Assembly: GCF_030646615.1 (NCBI RefSeq)
Contig: NZ_JAUSLG010000014.1
Span: 54,404-118,403, forward strand
Length of the DNA: 64,000 nucleotides
From: Phenylobacterium sp.
Lineage (GTDB): Bacteria; Pseudomonadota; Alphaproteobacteria; Caulobacterales; Caulobacteraceae
Reading direction: 5' to 3'
In this document: positions 39,046 through 48,419 of the stretch, one piece after another
Position numbering within the stretch: position 1 is the stretch's first letter
How the letters are laid out: every line of letters begins with the position of its first letter
The notes under the pieces: model-generated
What the model was told of the DNA's origin: nothing
The model's database searches: none
The model's input: the letters and a program-made list of their open reading frames with translations, nothing else
Translations under genes and position numbers: made by a program

Positions 39046-39315
39046 TTAGCGGCGACGGAACTGCGGACGCTGGCCGCCGCCCATGCGCGGGCCTTCGGTC
39101 TTGTGGCGATAGGTGATGCGACCCTTTTCCAGGTCATAGGGCGTCATCTCCACCGTGACCCGGTCGCCGACCAGCGAGCGGATGCGGTTCCGCTTCATGC
39201 GGCCGGCGGTATAGGCGAGAATGGTGTGTTCATTGTCCAGCTGCACCCGGAACCGGCCCTCGGGCAGCAGTTCGGTGATCACGCCTTCGAACTCGATGAA
39301 CTCTTCTTTGGACAT
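39046..39315 (-). CDS. infA: Translation initiation factor IF-1
   Basis: The 89-residue protein is an S1/OB-fold IF-1: [20 protein letters not shown], then [20 protein letters not shown] and [20 protein letters not shown]. It binds the ribosomal A site during initiation. A basic Gly/Arg-rich tail ([15 protein letters not shown]) extends beyond the E. coli length of 72 and is common in alphaproteobacteria. ATG 39315 gives the conserved start; the ORF-track start at 39375 is upstream noise. GGAG lies 10 nt before the ATG. Confidence 0.93.
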   Translation of the reverse strand: MSKEEFIEFEGVITELLPEGRFRVQLDNEHTILAYTAGRMKRNRIRSLVGDRVTVEMTPYDLEKGRITYRHKTEGPRMGGGQRPQFRRR

Positions 39316-39644
39316 ACGTATCGTCTCCTGCTGGCCGCCGACGCCCGGCGTGTTGGCCCACAGGCCGCGCCCCAACCTGCAGAAGGGGCTGATTTAGGTC
39401 TGCGCCCCAAAAAGCGGCGCCGTGCGGTCCAGACGCGCCAACGGCCCCGCTCTGCCCCGGCGAACCGATGCATCTGAGGGGCGCTTGTGAGGCGAGCTTT
39501 GATCGAACCGCGCAGATGAAAGACCTAGGTCGAGCGTCGCGCGACGAAATGTCGAGACTTGATAGGTAGGCTTACAGGGCCCAAATGTCCAGCCAGCACC
39601 GCTCCCCCGCCCCCTGCCCGCGATTCTCCGGTAGAGAGGCGCCC
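39316..39644. other. Divergent intergenic region infA/flavoprotein
   Basis: These 329 bases hold no supported gene. They must contain the promoters of infA (minus) and of the flavoprotein gene (plus). No clear -10/-35 pair, terminator or repeat could be picked out, and no tRNA-like fold was seen. Confidence 0.4.
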
Positions 39645-40826
39645 ATGGAACCCAACTACGATGTGGTGGTGGCCGGCGCCGGCGCGGCTGGCATGATGTG
39701 CGCCGCCCAGGCCGGCCAGCGCGGCCGCAGGGTGCTGATCCTCGACCACGCCAAAGCGCCCGGCGAGAAGATCCGTATCTCCGGCGGCGGCCGCTGCAAC
39801 TTCACCAACATCAACACCACGCCCAACAACTTCCTGTCGGAAAACCCGCGCTTCTGCATCTCCGCCCTGCGCCGCTATCGGCCCAAGGACTTCATCGCGC
39901 TGGTGGACCGCTATGGAATCGCCCATCACGAAAAGACCCTGGGCCAGCTCTTCTGCGACGGTTCGGCCCGGCAGATCATCGACATGCTGCTGGCCGAAAT
40001 GGCCAAGGGCGGGGTCGAGCTTCGCCTGCAGACCACGATCGACTCTATCGCCCGCACCGAATCCGGCTTCGCCCTGTCCATCGGCGGCCAGGCGGTCACC
40101 TGCCAGAGCCTGGTCATCGCCACCGGCGGCAAGTCGATCCCGAAGATGGGGGCCACCGGCTTCGGCTACGACGTCGCCCGGCGGTTTGGCCTGCGGGTCA
40201 CCGAGACGCGACCAGCCCTCGTCCCCCTGACCTTCGACGTCTCCCTGCTGGAGCGCACCGCGCCCCTGGCCGGGGTGGCCGTGGAGGCGACCGTGGCGGC
40301 CGGCAAGACCCGGTTCAATGAGGCCCTGCTCTTCACCCACCGGGGCCTGAGCGGCCCGGCCATCCTCCAGGCCTCATCCTACTGGCGCGAGGGCCAGGAG
40401 ATCGCGGTCGACCTGGCGCCGGGCCAGGATGTCTACGCCCACCTCCGCGCCGCCCGCACCAGCCGCGCCAAGGCCGCGCCGGCCACCATCCTGGCCGAAA
40501 TCCTGCCCAAGCGTCTGGCCCAGTTCCTCACCGACACCCACGCGCCCAAGGGCAATATGGCCGACCAGTCCGACAAGGTCCTGCGCCCCCTGGCCGAGGC
40601 GGTGAACGCCTGGCGGGTCAAGCCCGTCGGCTCCGAGGGCTACCGCACCGCCGAGGTCACCCTGGGCGGCGTCGACACCGCCGAGCTCGAATCGCGCACC
40701 CTGGCCGCCAAGCAGGTCCCCGGCCTCTACTTCATCGGCGAAGTGGTCGACGTCACCGGCTGGCTGGGCGGCTACAACTTCCAATGGGCCTGGGCCTCAG
40801 GCTGGAGCGCCGGGCAGTCGGTTTAG
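39645..40826 (+). CDS. HI0933-family FAD-dependent oxidoreductase
   Basis: A 393-residue flavoprotein with an N-terminal dinucleotide fold VVVAGAGAAGMMCAAQAGQR, the family motif KIRISGGGRCNFTNINTTP and the C-terminal TGWLGGYNFQWAWASGWSAG, all diagnostic of the HI0933/BaiN-like group. The physiological substrate is unknown for most members. GAGAGG before ATG 39645 supports this start; the ORF-track start at 39585 adds 20 unlikely residues. It is transcribed alone. Confidence 0.88.
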   Translation: MEPNYDVVVAGAGAAGMMCAAQAGQRGRRVLILDHAKAPGEKIRISGGGRCNFTNINTTPNNFLSENPRFCISALRRYRPKDFIALVDRYGIAHHEKTLGQLFCDGSARQIIDMLLAEMAKGGVELRLQTTIDSIARTESGFALSIGGQAVTCQSLVIATGGKSIPKMGATGFGYDVARRFGLRVTETRPALVPLTFDVSLLERTAPLAGVAVEATVAAGKTRFNEALLFTHRGLSGPAILQASSYWREGQEIAVDLAPGQDVYAHLRAARTSRAKAAPATILAEILPKRLAQFLTDTHAPKGNMADQSDKVLRPLAEAVNAWRVKPVGSEGYRTAEVTLGGVDTAELESRTLAAKQVPGLYFIGEVVDVTGWLGGYNFQWAWASGWSAGQSV

Positions 40827-40956
40827 GGGGCGGCCTCATGGCTATATGAGTGGCTGCTGATCAAGCTGGATCAGCAAGGTCGGGTTTCGGCCTACAGGGT
40901 CGCGTCGGACTAAAGTCCGTCTTCCACCCTCTCGGCGGTTCAAGGCAGCTTGGACG

Positions 40957-41586
40957 CTAGATGCGGGCTGCGACGAGATAGGCGTGGCAAGCCCGCGGAA
41001 GCTCAATACGCAACCGCTCCAGATTGCCATCGGATGGATCCGCCTCCATCACCATCCGCACCGATCCACCCAGCAAGGCGGCCAGCATGAAGGCCACTGA
41101 CGCCCGATCGGCAAATCGGGCGTCGGGCGCATTGGCCAGCAATGCGTCGAACAGCTCCGTCATCACTGTTGCCGCCCGCCCCATCGCGGCCGAAAGATCG
41201 AACTCGGAGGCGATCCCGTAGATCGCCCTCGACGACACAATGTCGGCCGTCTTGGCGTCGAGCCAAGCTGCCGCCAGCCCCTCCGCGAGGGTCTTGAGGT
41301 CCTCCCCCATCAGGCGGTCGGAGGCGGCGCACATCGCTTCTTCGATCAGAAGCAGTTGCTTCTCCACGATCCCGAACAGCAGGGCCTGCTTGTGCGGGTA
41401 GTACTGATACATCGTGCCAACCGAAACGCCCGCCCGCTCGGCGACGCGCGTTGTTGTGAGACGCCCCACACCTTCGACCAGCAAAACCTGAATGGTCGCC
41501 TGCCGGATCGCTTCGATCGTGGCGGCGGAGCGGGCCTGTTGCGGCGTTTTGCGGGGCTGCAGCAGCGTTGGATTAGGCCGGTTCAA
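40957..41586 (-). CDS. TetR-family regulator, divergent from SDR
   Basis: This 209-residue protein has a TetR N-terminal helix-turn-helix at about residues 20-68 (LTTTRVAERAGVSVGTMYQY, then YPHKQALL). The C-terminal ligand domain is helical. The start is TTG 41586, with no in-frame ATG for 60 codons and no clear Shine-Dalgarno, so translation is probably low. The gene is divergent from an SDR gene, with 70 nt between them containing an inverted repeat, the usual layout for a TetR repressor controlling its neighbour. Confidence 0.85.
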   Translation of the reverse strand: MNRPNPTLLQPRKTPQQARSAATIEAIRQATIQVLLVEGVGRLTTTRVAERAGVSVGTMYQYYPHKQALLFGIVEKQLLLIEEAMCAASDRLMGEDLKTLAEGLAAAWLDAKTADIVSSRAIYGIASEFDLSAAMGRAATVMTELFDALLANAPDARFADRASVAFMLAALLGGSVRMVMEADPSDGNLERLRIELPRACHAYLVAARI

Positions 41587-41602
41587 ATGCGAATTCCGAA
41601 AC

Positions 41603-41616
41603 TGAATGATACTTCA
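41603..41616. promoter_or_regulatory. Candidate TetR operator in TetR/SDR intergenic region
   Basis: TGAATGATACTTCA (arms TGAA/TTCA, with AATGA/TCATA slightly offset) sits between the divergent start codons 41586 and 41657. The symmetry is modest. TetR proteins usually bind 14-20 bp palindromes in such gaps. Confidence 0.35.
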
Positions 41617-41656
41617 TATTTTGAAACCTCACGTCGTCCCCCGCAAGGAGTTTCCC

Positions 41657-42412
41657 ATGCAAACCGTGCTCATCACCGGCTGTTCGACCGGCTTCGGCCG
41701 CGAGACCGCGCTAGAGTTTCTCGACAAGGGCTGGAACGTCGTCGCCACCATGCGCGACCCGTCCGCCAGCACCCTGCCCGCCGCTGGGCGTCTACGGGTG
41801 CTCCCTCTGGACGTCACCGATCCTGACAGCATCGCTGCGGCGGTCGCCGCTGCAGGTCCCGTCGACGTTCTTGTCAACAACGCCGGCATCGGCTGGCTGA
41901 ACGCCATCGAAGGCACGCCGATGGAGACGGCACGGCGCATCTTCGACGCCAATCTGTTCGGGGCCGTCGCGATGATGCAGGCGGTGCTGCCGGATATGCG
42001 CGAACGGCGAACCGGCGCCATCGTCAACGTCGGGTCCAGCTCGACCTACAAGCCTCTGCCCTTGCTGTCGGTCTATCGCGCCAGCAAGGCCGCCCTGAAC
42101 GCCCTGACCGAATCCGCCGATCTCGAGTTGGCCAGGTTCGGCATCCGCGCCCGTGTCGTCCTGCCGGGCAGGGCGCCCTCGACGGCATTCGGCGACAGCG
42201 CTCGAAGCCAGGTCATGGGTAGCGGCGGCTTCCCCGAGCCCTACGCCGATTTCGCGCATGAGGTTATGACCACCATGATGGCCGCCGACGACGAACCGCT
42301 AACAACGGCCCGCGATGTCGCCGAGGCGATCTATCGCGCCGCCACGGACCCCGACTGCCCGATGATGCTTCCGGCCGGGCCGGACGCCATTGCTTGGGCC
42401 ACTGAGAAGTAG
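41657..42412 (+). CDS. Short-chain dehydrogenase/reductase
   Basis: The 251-residue protein is a classical SDR: the cofactor motif TGCSTGFGRETA (NADP-preferring type), NNAGIGW, the catalytic Ser in NVGSSSTYK and the YRASK catalytic pair. AAGGAG 6 nt before ATG 41657 is an excellent ribosome site; the longer ORF start was rejected. The substrate is unknown. Expression is likely controlled by the divergent TetR regulator. Confidence 0.88.
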   Translation: MQTVLITGCSTGFGRETALEFLDKGWNVVATMRDPSASTLPAAGRLRVLPLDVTDPDSIAAAVAAAGPVDVLVNNAGIGWLNAIEGTPMETARRIFDANLFGAVAMMQAVLPDMRERRTGAIVNVGSSSTYKPLPLLSVYRASKAALNALTESADLELARFGIRARVVLPGRAPSTAFGDSARSQVMGSGGFPEPYADFAHEVMTTMMAADDEPLTTARDVAEAIYRAATDPDCPMMLPAGPDAIAWATEK

Positions 42413-42571
42413 CCGGTCGCACCACAGCCCGCGGCGAGGGATCTGGCGGCGTCGGTCGAATGATGGACCAGGGGCGAAGAAGACGTCTGTCGGGCTGACG
42501 ATCCGACGCCGGCCAAGGTGCGCGGCGACGCCTTATCCAGTCACGCGCCAAGACCGGTCCCGTCGGCTGGC

Positions 42572-43084
42572 TCACGCCACAAACCCCACCTTCGCCACCG
42601 CCGCCCACGGCCCGCCGAGATAGCGCCAGACCAGCAGCCCCTCGGCCGTGATGTCGAACGGTTCGAACTCCAGCTGCAGCCGCTCGCACAGCGCCCTCGC
42701 CTCGGCCGGCTCGGCCTTGTTCTGGATGGTGATGTGCGGGCGGAAGGGGGCGCGGTCCTGGGACGTCAGCCAGGGCGCGAAGGCCTGCGCCAGTTCGGCG
42801 CGAAGGGCCTCCAGTTCGGCAGAAGCGATGCGATAGGCCACCCCGCGGCCGATGAACCAGGGACCGCGCACCGCCAGGGTCATGGGCGCGCGGCGCGCAC
42901 ACGCCGCCCTCAGCGTCTCGGCGATAAAGGGCTCCTGGTCGCCCGGCAGGGCGTGGAACAGGGTCAGGTGGGCGGGGACCACGTTGCGCGCCTTCGGGAA
43001 GTGCGTCCGGCGCAGGTCATCGAACCAGTCGAAGGCGCCCTCGTCCAAGGCGGCCGTGAGGATCAGGGGCCGACTCGCGCTCAT
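42572..43084 (-). CDS. 2'-5' RNA ligase-family (2H phosphoesterase) protein
   Basis: A 170-residue protein with the two HxT/S motifs of the 2H phosphoesterase family, HLTLFHAL near residue 39 and HITIQNK near residue 116. Such proteins ligate or hydrolyse 2',3'-cyclic phosphates of RNA or nucleotides. Length is normal for ThpR/LigT-like members. It stands alone with no RNA-processing neighbours, so the substrate is open. The gene before it on the plus strand (SDR) ends 160 nt away; the gap contains nothing recognisable. Confidence 0.8.
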   Translation of the reverse strand: MSASRPLILTAALDEGAFDWFDDLRRTHFPKARNVVPAHLTLFHALPGDQEPFIAETLRAACARRAPMTLAVRGPWFIGRGVAYRIASAELEALRAELAQAFAPWLTSQDRAPFRPHITIQNKAEPAEARALCERLQLEFEPFDITAEGLLVWRYLGGPWAAVAKVGFVA

Positions 43085-43238
43085 ATCGATTCAACCCATT
43101 CCAAGCCCCATCCCCTCTTCTCTTGTCTAGCTTCCGGTATGCTGGTCACCCAGTTGACGTGCGGGGCAAGCTCGGGCTTGTTCTGCCGACAGAGATGCGC
43201 CGATCCATTTTAAGAGCGTGCTCGGGGAGGATTTGAAA

Positions 43239-44768
43239 GTGGCCCAGAATTCATCGGGCGTCAGCGAGCGGCTGCCGTTCAAGACCAAACTGGCCTTCGG
43301 GGTCGGCAGCGGCGCGGAGTCCATCGCGCTGTTCTCCGTCGGCTCCTACGCCATGCTCTATTACAATCAGGTCCTGGGCCTGGAGGCCCACCTGGCGGGC
43401 CTGGCCATCTCGGCCAGCCTGTTCCTGGACGGGATTTCCGATCCCCTGGTGGGCTCGCTGTCGGACCGCACCAAGTCGCGCTGGGGCCGGCGCCACATCT
43501 ACATGTTCTTCGCCCCCATCCCCATCGTCCTGTCCCTGTGGGCGGTGTTCAATCCGCCGGACGGCCTGGGGACCTGGGCGCTGTTCTCCTGGTTCGCCGT
43601 GACCGTGGTCATGCTGCGCCAGTCGATGACCTTTTATCACACGCCCCACCTGGCCTTGGGCAGCGAGCTCAGTCGCGACTACACCGAACGCTCCAAGGTG
43701 ATGTCCTATAACAGCTTCTTCACCTGGGCAGGCGCAGCGGCCACCACCTGGATCGCGCTCTCCTACTTCTTCCAGGCGACGCCGGAATACCCCCGCGGCC
43801 TGCTCAACCCTGAGCCCTACGGCCCCTTCTCCTTCATCATGGGCGGCATCGCCCTCGCCCTGCTGGCGGCCTCGGCCTGGTTCACCCGCGACCGCATCCC
43901 CTACCTGCCCAAGCCGCCGGAGAACCTGCCGAAATACAGCCCCTTCGAGTTCTTCAAGGACATCAGCAAGGCGTTCAACAACGTCAACTATATCTGGCTG
44001 CTGGTGGCCTACTTCTTCCTCAGCATGATGATCGGCCTGCGCGGCGGCCTGCACCTCTATACGAACACCTACTATTGGGGCCTGGGGTCGGAGCAGATCC
44101 GCTTCTTCGTCATCGGCTCATTCGCCGGCTACCTCTCGGCCTTTCTGTTCGCCGCCATGCTGCACGGGCGGTTCGACAAGAAGGCGACCATCATCGTCTC
44201 GGCCATCGTCTACGCTCTCGCCCCCTCGATCCCGATCCTGATGGGCTTTGCTGGGGCGCTGACCCAGGACACGCCCAACCTGCTGGCCATCCTCATCGCG
44301 TTCTCGGTGCTCAGCTATGGGGCCGCCAGCGTGCTGTCGATCAGCATCATGTCGGCCCTGGCCGACATCGCCGACGAGAATGAGCTGAAGTTCGGCCTGC
44401 GACAGGAGGGCGTGCTCTATTCCACCCGCGCCCTGTTCGCCAAGGTCGACCAGGCGATCGGCGCGGCCTTGGCGGGCTTCGTCCTGACCCTGATCTCCTT
44501 CCCGGTCCGGGCCCAGGTCGGGGAGGTGCCGGCCCAGGTGATCTGGAACCTGGCCCTGTGGGACGGCGTCCTGGCCGGCGTCCCCGGCTTCATCGCCGTC
44601 TTCTTCTACGCCCGCTACAAGATCACGAGGGCGTCCTACGAAGAGACCAAGGCCGCCCTCGCGGCGCGCCGGGCCGAAACCCTCGCGCCCCAGGCCGTTG
44701 CGGCCTCCGCGGCGATCGACGTGCCCGAACCTCTGATCCCCCCCGTCGCCCCCCGGCCGGCGGAATAG
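43239..44768 (+). CDS. GPH-type MFS sugar/cation symporter-like protein
   Basis: This 509-residue membrane protein has about 12 hydrophobic segments. The motif SLFLDGISDPLVGSLSDRTK with RWGRRHIYMF is typical of the glycoside-pentoside-hexuronide (MelB-like, MFS_2) family. GTG 43239 is chosen because GGGGAGG lies 8 nt before it; the ORF-track GTG 43218 would place that site inside the gene. The C-terminal tail after the last helix is Ala/Pro-rich. The substrate is unknown; no glycosidase genes are adjacent. Confidence 0.82.
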   Translation: MAQNSSGVSERLPFKTKLAFGVGSGAESIALFSVGSYAMLYYNQVLGLEAHLAGLAISASLFLDGISDPLVGSLSDRTKSRWGRRHIYMFFAPIPIVLSLWAVFNPPDGLGTWALFSWFAVTVVMLRQSMTFYHTPHLALGSELSRDYTERSKVMSYNSFFTWAGAAATTWIALSYFFQATPEYPRGLLNPEPYGPFSFIMGGIALALLAASAWFTRDRIPYLPKPPENLPKYSPFEFFKDISKAFNNVNYIWLLVAYFFLSMMIGLRGGLHLYTNTYYWGLGSEQIRFFVIGSFAGYLSAFLFAAMLHGRFDKKATIIVSAIVYALAPSIPILMGFAGALTQDTPNLLAILIAFSVLSYGAASVLSISIMSALADIADENELKFGLRQEGVLYSTRALFAKVDQAIGAALAGFVLTLISFPVRAQVGEVPAQVIWNLALWDGVLAGVPGFIAVFFYARYKITRASYEETKAALAARRAETLAPQAVAASAAIDVPEPLIPPVAPRPAE

Positions 44769-44781
44769 TCCAGACATAGAA

Positions 44782-44809
44782 AAGGCCCCTGCCTCACGGC
44801 GGGGGCCTT
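44782..44809 (-). terminator. Terminator between MFS and fasciclin genes
   Basis: AAGGCCCCTGCC and GGCGGGGGCCTT form a strong stem with a TCAC loop. On the minus strand it is followed by TTTTC, a typical intrinsic terminator for the fasciclin gene; it can also stop the convergent MFS transcript. Confidence 0.7.
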
Positions 44810-44840
44810 CTCCAGGCGGGTCGAAAGCTAGGCTAAGGGC

Positions 44841-45428
44841 CTATTCGGCCGGCATCAGGACGGTGTCGACCACGTGGATCACGCCGTTGGACTGGTCGAG
44901 GTCGGTCGCCGTCACCATGGCTGTGCCACCGCGGGCGTCGGTCAGCTGGACGGCGCCATTGACCACCGTGGCGGTCAGATTGTCGCCCTCGACCGTGGTC
45001 AGGGTGGCCGTGCCGCCGCCAGCTTCGATGGCGGCCATCAGGTCAGCCGCTTTCATTTCGCCAGCCACCACATGATAGGTCAGGACCGAGGTCAGCATGT
45101 CCTTGGAGTCGGGCTGCATCAGCGTGTCCACCGTGCCGGCCGGCAGCTTTTCAAAGGCGGCGTTGGTCGGCGCGAAGACGGTGAACGGACCCGGACCCGA
45201 CAGGGTCTCCACCAGGCCGGCGGTCTGGATGGCGGTCACCAGGGTGGTGTGGTCGGGCGAGGCCTGGGCGCCGGCGACAATATTGGTCTCCATGGCGGCA
45301 GGTTCGGCGGTGGCCATCGGCGCGGCGTCCGGCGCGGCGGGCTCTTCCGGCTGCGAGCAGGCGGCCAGGGTGAAGGCCATGGCGATGGCGGAGGCGCCGG
45401 CGAGAATGCGGATTTTCGGGTCGATCAT
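44841..45428 (-). CDS. Fasciclin-domain lipoprotein
   Basis: The 195-residue precursor has a lipoprotein signal (FTLAACSQPEEP; lipobox LAAC), an Ala/Pro-rich linker and one FAS1 domain. The FAS1 domain is marked by GPFTVFAPTNAAFEKLPAG (H1 motif region) and DLDQSNGVIHVVDTVLMP (H2 region), with the central YH in VLTYHVVAGEM. FAS1 proteins act in adhesion at the cell surface or in the periplasm. It ends at a good terminator. Divergent from the ABC exporter genes, with a 193-nt gap in which no motif was recognised. Confidence 0.9.
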   Translation of the reverse strand: MIDPKIRILAGASAIAMAFTLAACSQPEEPAAPDAAPMATAEPAAMETNIVAGAQASPDHTTLVTAIQTAGLVETLSGPGPFTVFAPTNAAFEKLPAGTVDTLMQPDSKDMLTSVLTYHVVAGEMKAADLMAAIEAGGGTATLTTVEGDNLTATVVNGAVQLTDARGGTAMVTATDLDQSNGVIHVVDTVLMPAE

Positions 45429-45621
45429 AGCTAGTCCCTCGTAGTCAGGCGCGGCCGCGATCGGCGCGACGGCTAAGGTGAATACGCGCCGGACCCCTTC
45501 ACGGATGCGTCATCGCCACTTTCTTTTCGCGTTTGCCGTGTAGGCAAGCTCCGCCATTGCCACAGCGTGCAGCGCCTTCTAGGGTCCCAGCCCTTCTCAT
45601 TTTCATCACGGGCGTCCGCCC

Positions 45622-46614
45622 ATGCCACAGATCCTCGTCGAGGACCTGGCCAAGACCTATCGCGTCGCCGAGCGCGATCCCGGCCTGCTGGGCGCGGTCA
45701 AGGGTCTGGTCCATCGCCGCCACCGCACGGTCCAGGCCCTGCGGGACGTCTCCTTTTCCCTGGAGGCGGGCGAACTGCTGGGCTTCATCGGTCCCAATGG
45801 GGCCGGCAAGTCCACCACCATCAAGATCCTGTCGGGCATTCTGAAGCCGGATGCCGGGACGGTGCTGGTGAACGGCCGCGTCCCCTTCACCGACCGCATC
45901 GCCCATGTGTCGAAGATCGGCGTGGTGTTCGGCCAGCGCACCCAGCTCTGGTGGGACCTGCCGGTATCCGAAGGCTTCGACCTGCTGGCCGACATCTATC
46001 GCGTCGAGCCGGCCCGCTATCGCGCCAACCGCGATGAGTTGGTCGCCCTGTTGCGGCTGGAGCGGGTGCTGGACCAGCCGGTGCGCCAGCTGTCGCTGGG
46101 CCAGCGGATGCGCGCCGAGATCGCCGCGGCCCTGTTGCACGAGCCTGACATCCTGTTCCTGGACGAGCCGACCATCGGCCTGGACGCCCCGTCCAAGCTC
46201 GCCGTCCGTGAGGTGGTCCGTCGCCTGAACCGCGAGCGCGGCGTCACCGTCCTGCTCACCACCCACGACATGCACGACATCGAGGCCCTGGCCCAGCGGG
46301 TCATCGTCATCGGCCACGGCCAGGTGCTGGCCGACAGCCCCTTCGAGACGTTGCGCGCCAACGTCCTGGCCGAGCGGCGGCTGGTGGTCGACTTCGCCCA
46401 TGAGGCGCCAGAGATCGTCATGGCCGGCGTCGAGGTGCGCCGCCGCCAGGGCCAGACCCTGGAGCTCGCCTTCGATCCGGCCCGGACGCCGACGCCCAAC
46501 CTCATCGCCGCCCTCGCCGCAGCCCACGAGGTGGTCGATATCCATGTGGGCGAGCCGGCCATCGAAGAGGTCATCGCCCGCTTCTACGACCTGCATGGCG
46601 CGGGCGAGGCCTGA
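45622..46614 (+). CDS. ABC exporter ATP-binding protein
   Basis: A 330-residue ATPase with Walker A GPNGAGKSTT, signature LSLGQRMRAE, Walker B ILFLDEPTIGLD and the switch His in TTHDMHD. The C-terminal extension is typical of ABC-2 exporter ATPases. It forms an operon with two permease genes, 8 and 4 nt apart. The arrangement matches the viologen/multidrug-like exporter trio of actinobacteria and proteobacteria. The exported substrate is unknown. Confidence 0.88.
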   Translation: MPQILVEDLAKTYRVAERDPGLLGAVKGLVHRRHRTVQALRDVSFSLEAGELLGFIGPNGAGKSTTIKILSGILKPDAGTVLVNGRVPFTDRIAHVSKIGVVFGQRTQLWWDLPVSEGFDLLADIYRVEPARYRANRDELVALLRLERVLDQPVRQLSLGQRMRAEIAAALLHEPDILFLDEPTIGLDAPSKLAVREVVRRLNRERGVTVLLTTHDMHDIEALAQRVIVIGHGQVLADSPFETLRANVLAERRLVVDFAHEAPEIVMAGVEVRRRQGQTLELAFDPARTPTPNLIAALAAAHEVVDIHVGEPAIEEVIARFYDLHGAGEA

Positions 46615-46622
46615 GTCCTCCC

Positions 46623-47456
46623 ATGGACGCCGCCCGCCCCTATCTGGCCGCCTTTTCCAGCCGCTTCCTGCTGATGCTGCAGTATCGCGCCGCGGCCATC
46701 GCGGGCTTCGCCACCCAATGCTGGTGGGGCGGCATCAAGGTGATGATCTACGCCGCCTTCTTCGCCGCGGCGCCGGCCGCCGCAGCGGCCTCCCCCATGA
46801 CGCTCGCCCAGGTCATCACCTACACCTGGCTCGCCCAGGCCCTGCTGGCGCTCACGCCATGGAGCGCCGATCCCGAGGTGGCCCTGTCGGTGCGCACGGG
46901 CTCTGTCGCCTTTGACCGCCTGCGGCCGGTGGACACCTACAGCCTCTGGTATGTGCGGGGCGCCGCCTGGATGGCTTCGCGGGCGCTCCCTCGGGCGGCC
47001 CTGATGCTGGTGGGAGCAGGCCTGGTCCTGCCTCTGGTCGGCCTGTCTGACTGGGCCTGGAAGCCGCCGCCGACCCTGGCCGCGGCCGCCGCCTTCGCTA
47101 TCTCCCTGCCCCTGGCCCTGGCCCTGTCCTCGGCCTTCCTGATGATCGTCAACATCATCGTCGCCGCCACCCTCACCGACCGCGGCGTCAATGTGCTGTT
47201 CAACAGCCTGATCATCGTCTTCTCCGGCAACCTCCTGCCGCTCGCCCTCTATCCGGACTGGGCGCGCACGGCCCTACTGGTCCAGCCCTTCGCCGGCATG
47301 ATGGACATTCCCCTGCGCCTCTATGTGGGCCAGCTGAGCGGAACCGGCGCCCTGCTCGGCCTGGGACTGCAGGCCTTTTGGACCGTGACGCTGATCCTCC
47401 TCGGCCGCTGGGCCATGGCCCGCGTCATGCGCCGCCTGGAAGTCCAGGGGGGCTGA
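46623..47456 (+). CDS. ABC-2 family permease, first of pair
   Basis: The 277-residue membrane protein has about six hydrophobic segments. It belongs to the ABC2_membrane_6 type, recognised by the N-terminal AFSSRFLLMLQYRAAAIAGF and its pairing with a second permease of similar length. It begins 8 nt after the ATPase gene. The two permeases probably form the heterodimeric membrane part of one exporter. Confidence 0.8.
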   Translation: MDAARPYLAAFSSRFLLMLQYRAAAIAGFATQCWWGGIKVMIYAAFFAAAPAAAAASPMTLAQVITYTWLAQALLALTPWSADPEVALSVRTGSVAFDRLRPVDTYSLWYVRGAAWMASRALPRAALMLVGAGLVLPLVGLSDWAWKPPPTLAAAAAFAISLPLALALSSAFLMIVNIIVAATLTDRGVNVLFNSLIIVFSGNLLPLALYPDWARTALLVQPFAGMMDIPLRLYVGQLSGTGALLGLGLQAFWTVTLILLGRWAMARVMRRLEVQGG

Positions 47457-47460
47457 TGCG

Positions 47461-48264
47461 ATGAACAGCTTCCACCTGATCCTCCGCTACTTCAGCGCCT
47501 CCCTGCGCAGCCAGCTGCAATATCCCGGCTCGGCCATCATGCTCGGGATCGGCGCCTTCCTGACCACCATCATCGACATGCTGGCCGCCTGGGCGCTGTT
47601 CGATCGTTTCGGCCAGGTCCAGGGTTGGAGCCTGGGGCACATCGCCGTCTTCTACGGCGTGGTCTCCACCAGCTTCGCCCTGACCGACTTCTTCACCCGC
47701 GGCTTCGACGTCTTCGGCGGCGAATGCGTCAAGACCGGCGCCTTCGACCGCATCCTGCTGCGGCCACGCTCGCCGGCCCTGCAACTGGTTGGCTACGAGT
47801 TTCGCCTCAGCCGCTTTGGCCGTCTGGCCCAGGCCCTGCTGGTGCTCTTCGTGGGCGCCGCCGTCGTCGGGGTGGCCTGGTCTCCGGACAAGGCTCTACT
47901 GCTCGTCTGGACTATCGCCGGCGGCGTCGCCCTGTTCACCGGCCTCCTGGTCCTGCAGGCCAGCTTCGCCTTCTGGACCACCGAGAGCCTGGAGGTGTTC
48001 AACGTCCTGACCTATGGCGGCATCCAGGCCGCCCAGTTTCCCCTGAGCCTCTACGCCGCCTGGTTCCGCAACTTCCTGATCTTCGTCGTGCCGCTGGGCT
48101 GCGTGGCCTACTATCCGGTCCTGGCCATCCTCGAGCAGCCCGACCCCCTGGGCGCCCCGGACTGGTGGCTGCCCACGGCGCCGGCCATGGGCTTCCTTTT
48201 CCTGGCCGCCTCCTTCCTCGCCTGGCGCGCCGGCATCGCCCGCTACACCTCGACGGGGAGCTGA
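47461..48264 (+). CDS. ABC-2 family permease, second of pair
   Basis: This 267-residue membrane protein is similar in size and topology to its upstream partner, with FHLILRYFSASLRSQLQYPG at the N-terminus and FAFWTTESLEVFNVLTYGGI in the middle; the latter resembles the EcsB/DUF990-like core. It starts 4 nt after the first permease stop. It completes the exporter operon and is followed by an intergenic repeat. The substrate is unknown. Confidence 0.8.
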   Translation: MNSFHLILRYFSASLRSQLQYPGSAIMLGIGAFLTTIIDMLAAWALFDRFGQVQGWSLGHIAVFYGVVSTSFALTDFFTRGFDVFGGECVKTGAFDRILLRPRSPALQLVGYEFRLSRFGRLAQALLVLFVGAAVVGVAWSPDKALLLVWTIAGGVALFTGLLVLQASFAFWTTESLEVFNVLTYGGIQAAQFPLSLYAAWFRNFLIFVVPLGCVAYYPVLAILEQPDPLGAPDWWLPTAPAMGFLFLAASFLAWRAGIARYTSTGS

Positions 48265-48287
48265 ACCGCCGCCAAGCGTAAAGAAGG

Positions 48288-48338
48288 CCACCACAAAGCC
48301 CACGAAGAGCACAGAGGCGTTCGAGTCCTTCGTGGTTC
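48288..48338. repeat. Intergenic CCACGAAG-type repeat, copy 1
   Basis: CACCACAAAGCCCACGAAGAG and TCCTTCGTGGTTCG flank a short centre, giving an inverted repeat. A longer relative lies at 48827-48908. Such CACGAAG palindromes are common intergenic repeats in many bacteria. The element lies just after the ABC exporter operon. Confidence 0.55.
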
Positions 48339-48419
48339 GAGCTTCTGTACGGGCCCGCGAGTTGGCTAAACTAATCTTCGCCCGCTACATGATGACCATT
48401 CACTGGTCTGGAGTGACCC

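Noticed and set aside
42264-42902. 212-residue minus-strand ORF after the SDR gene
   Set aside because: It runs antisense to the end of the SDR gene and out of frame with the 2H phosphoesterase gene; Arg/Pro-rich with no motifs.
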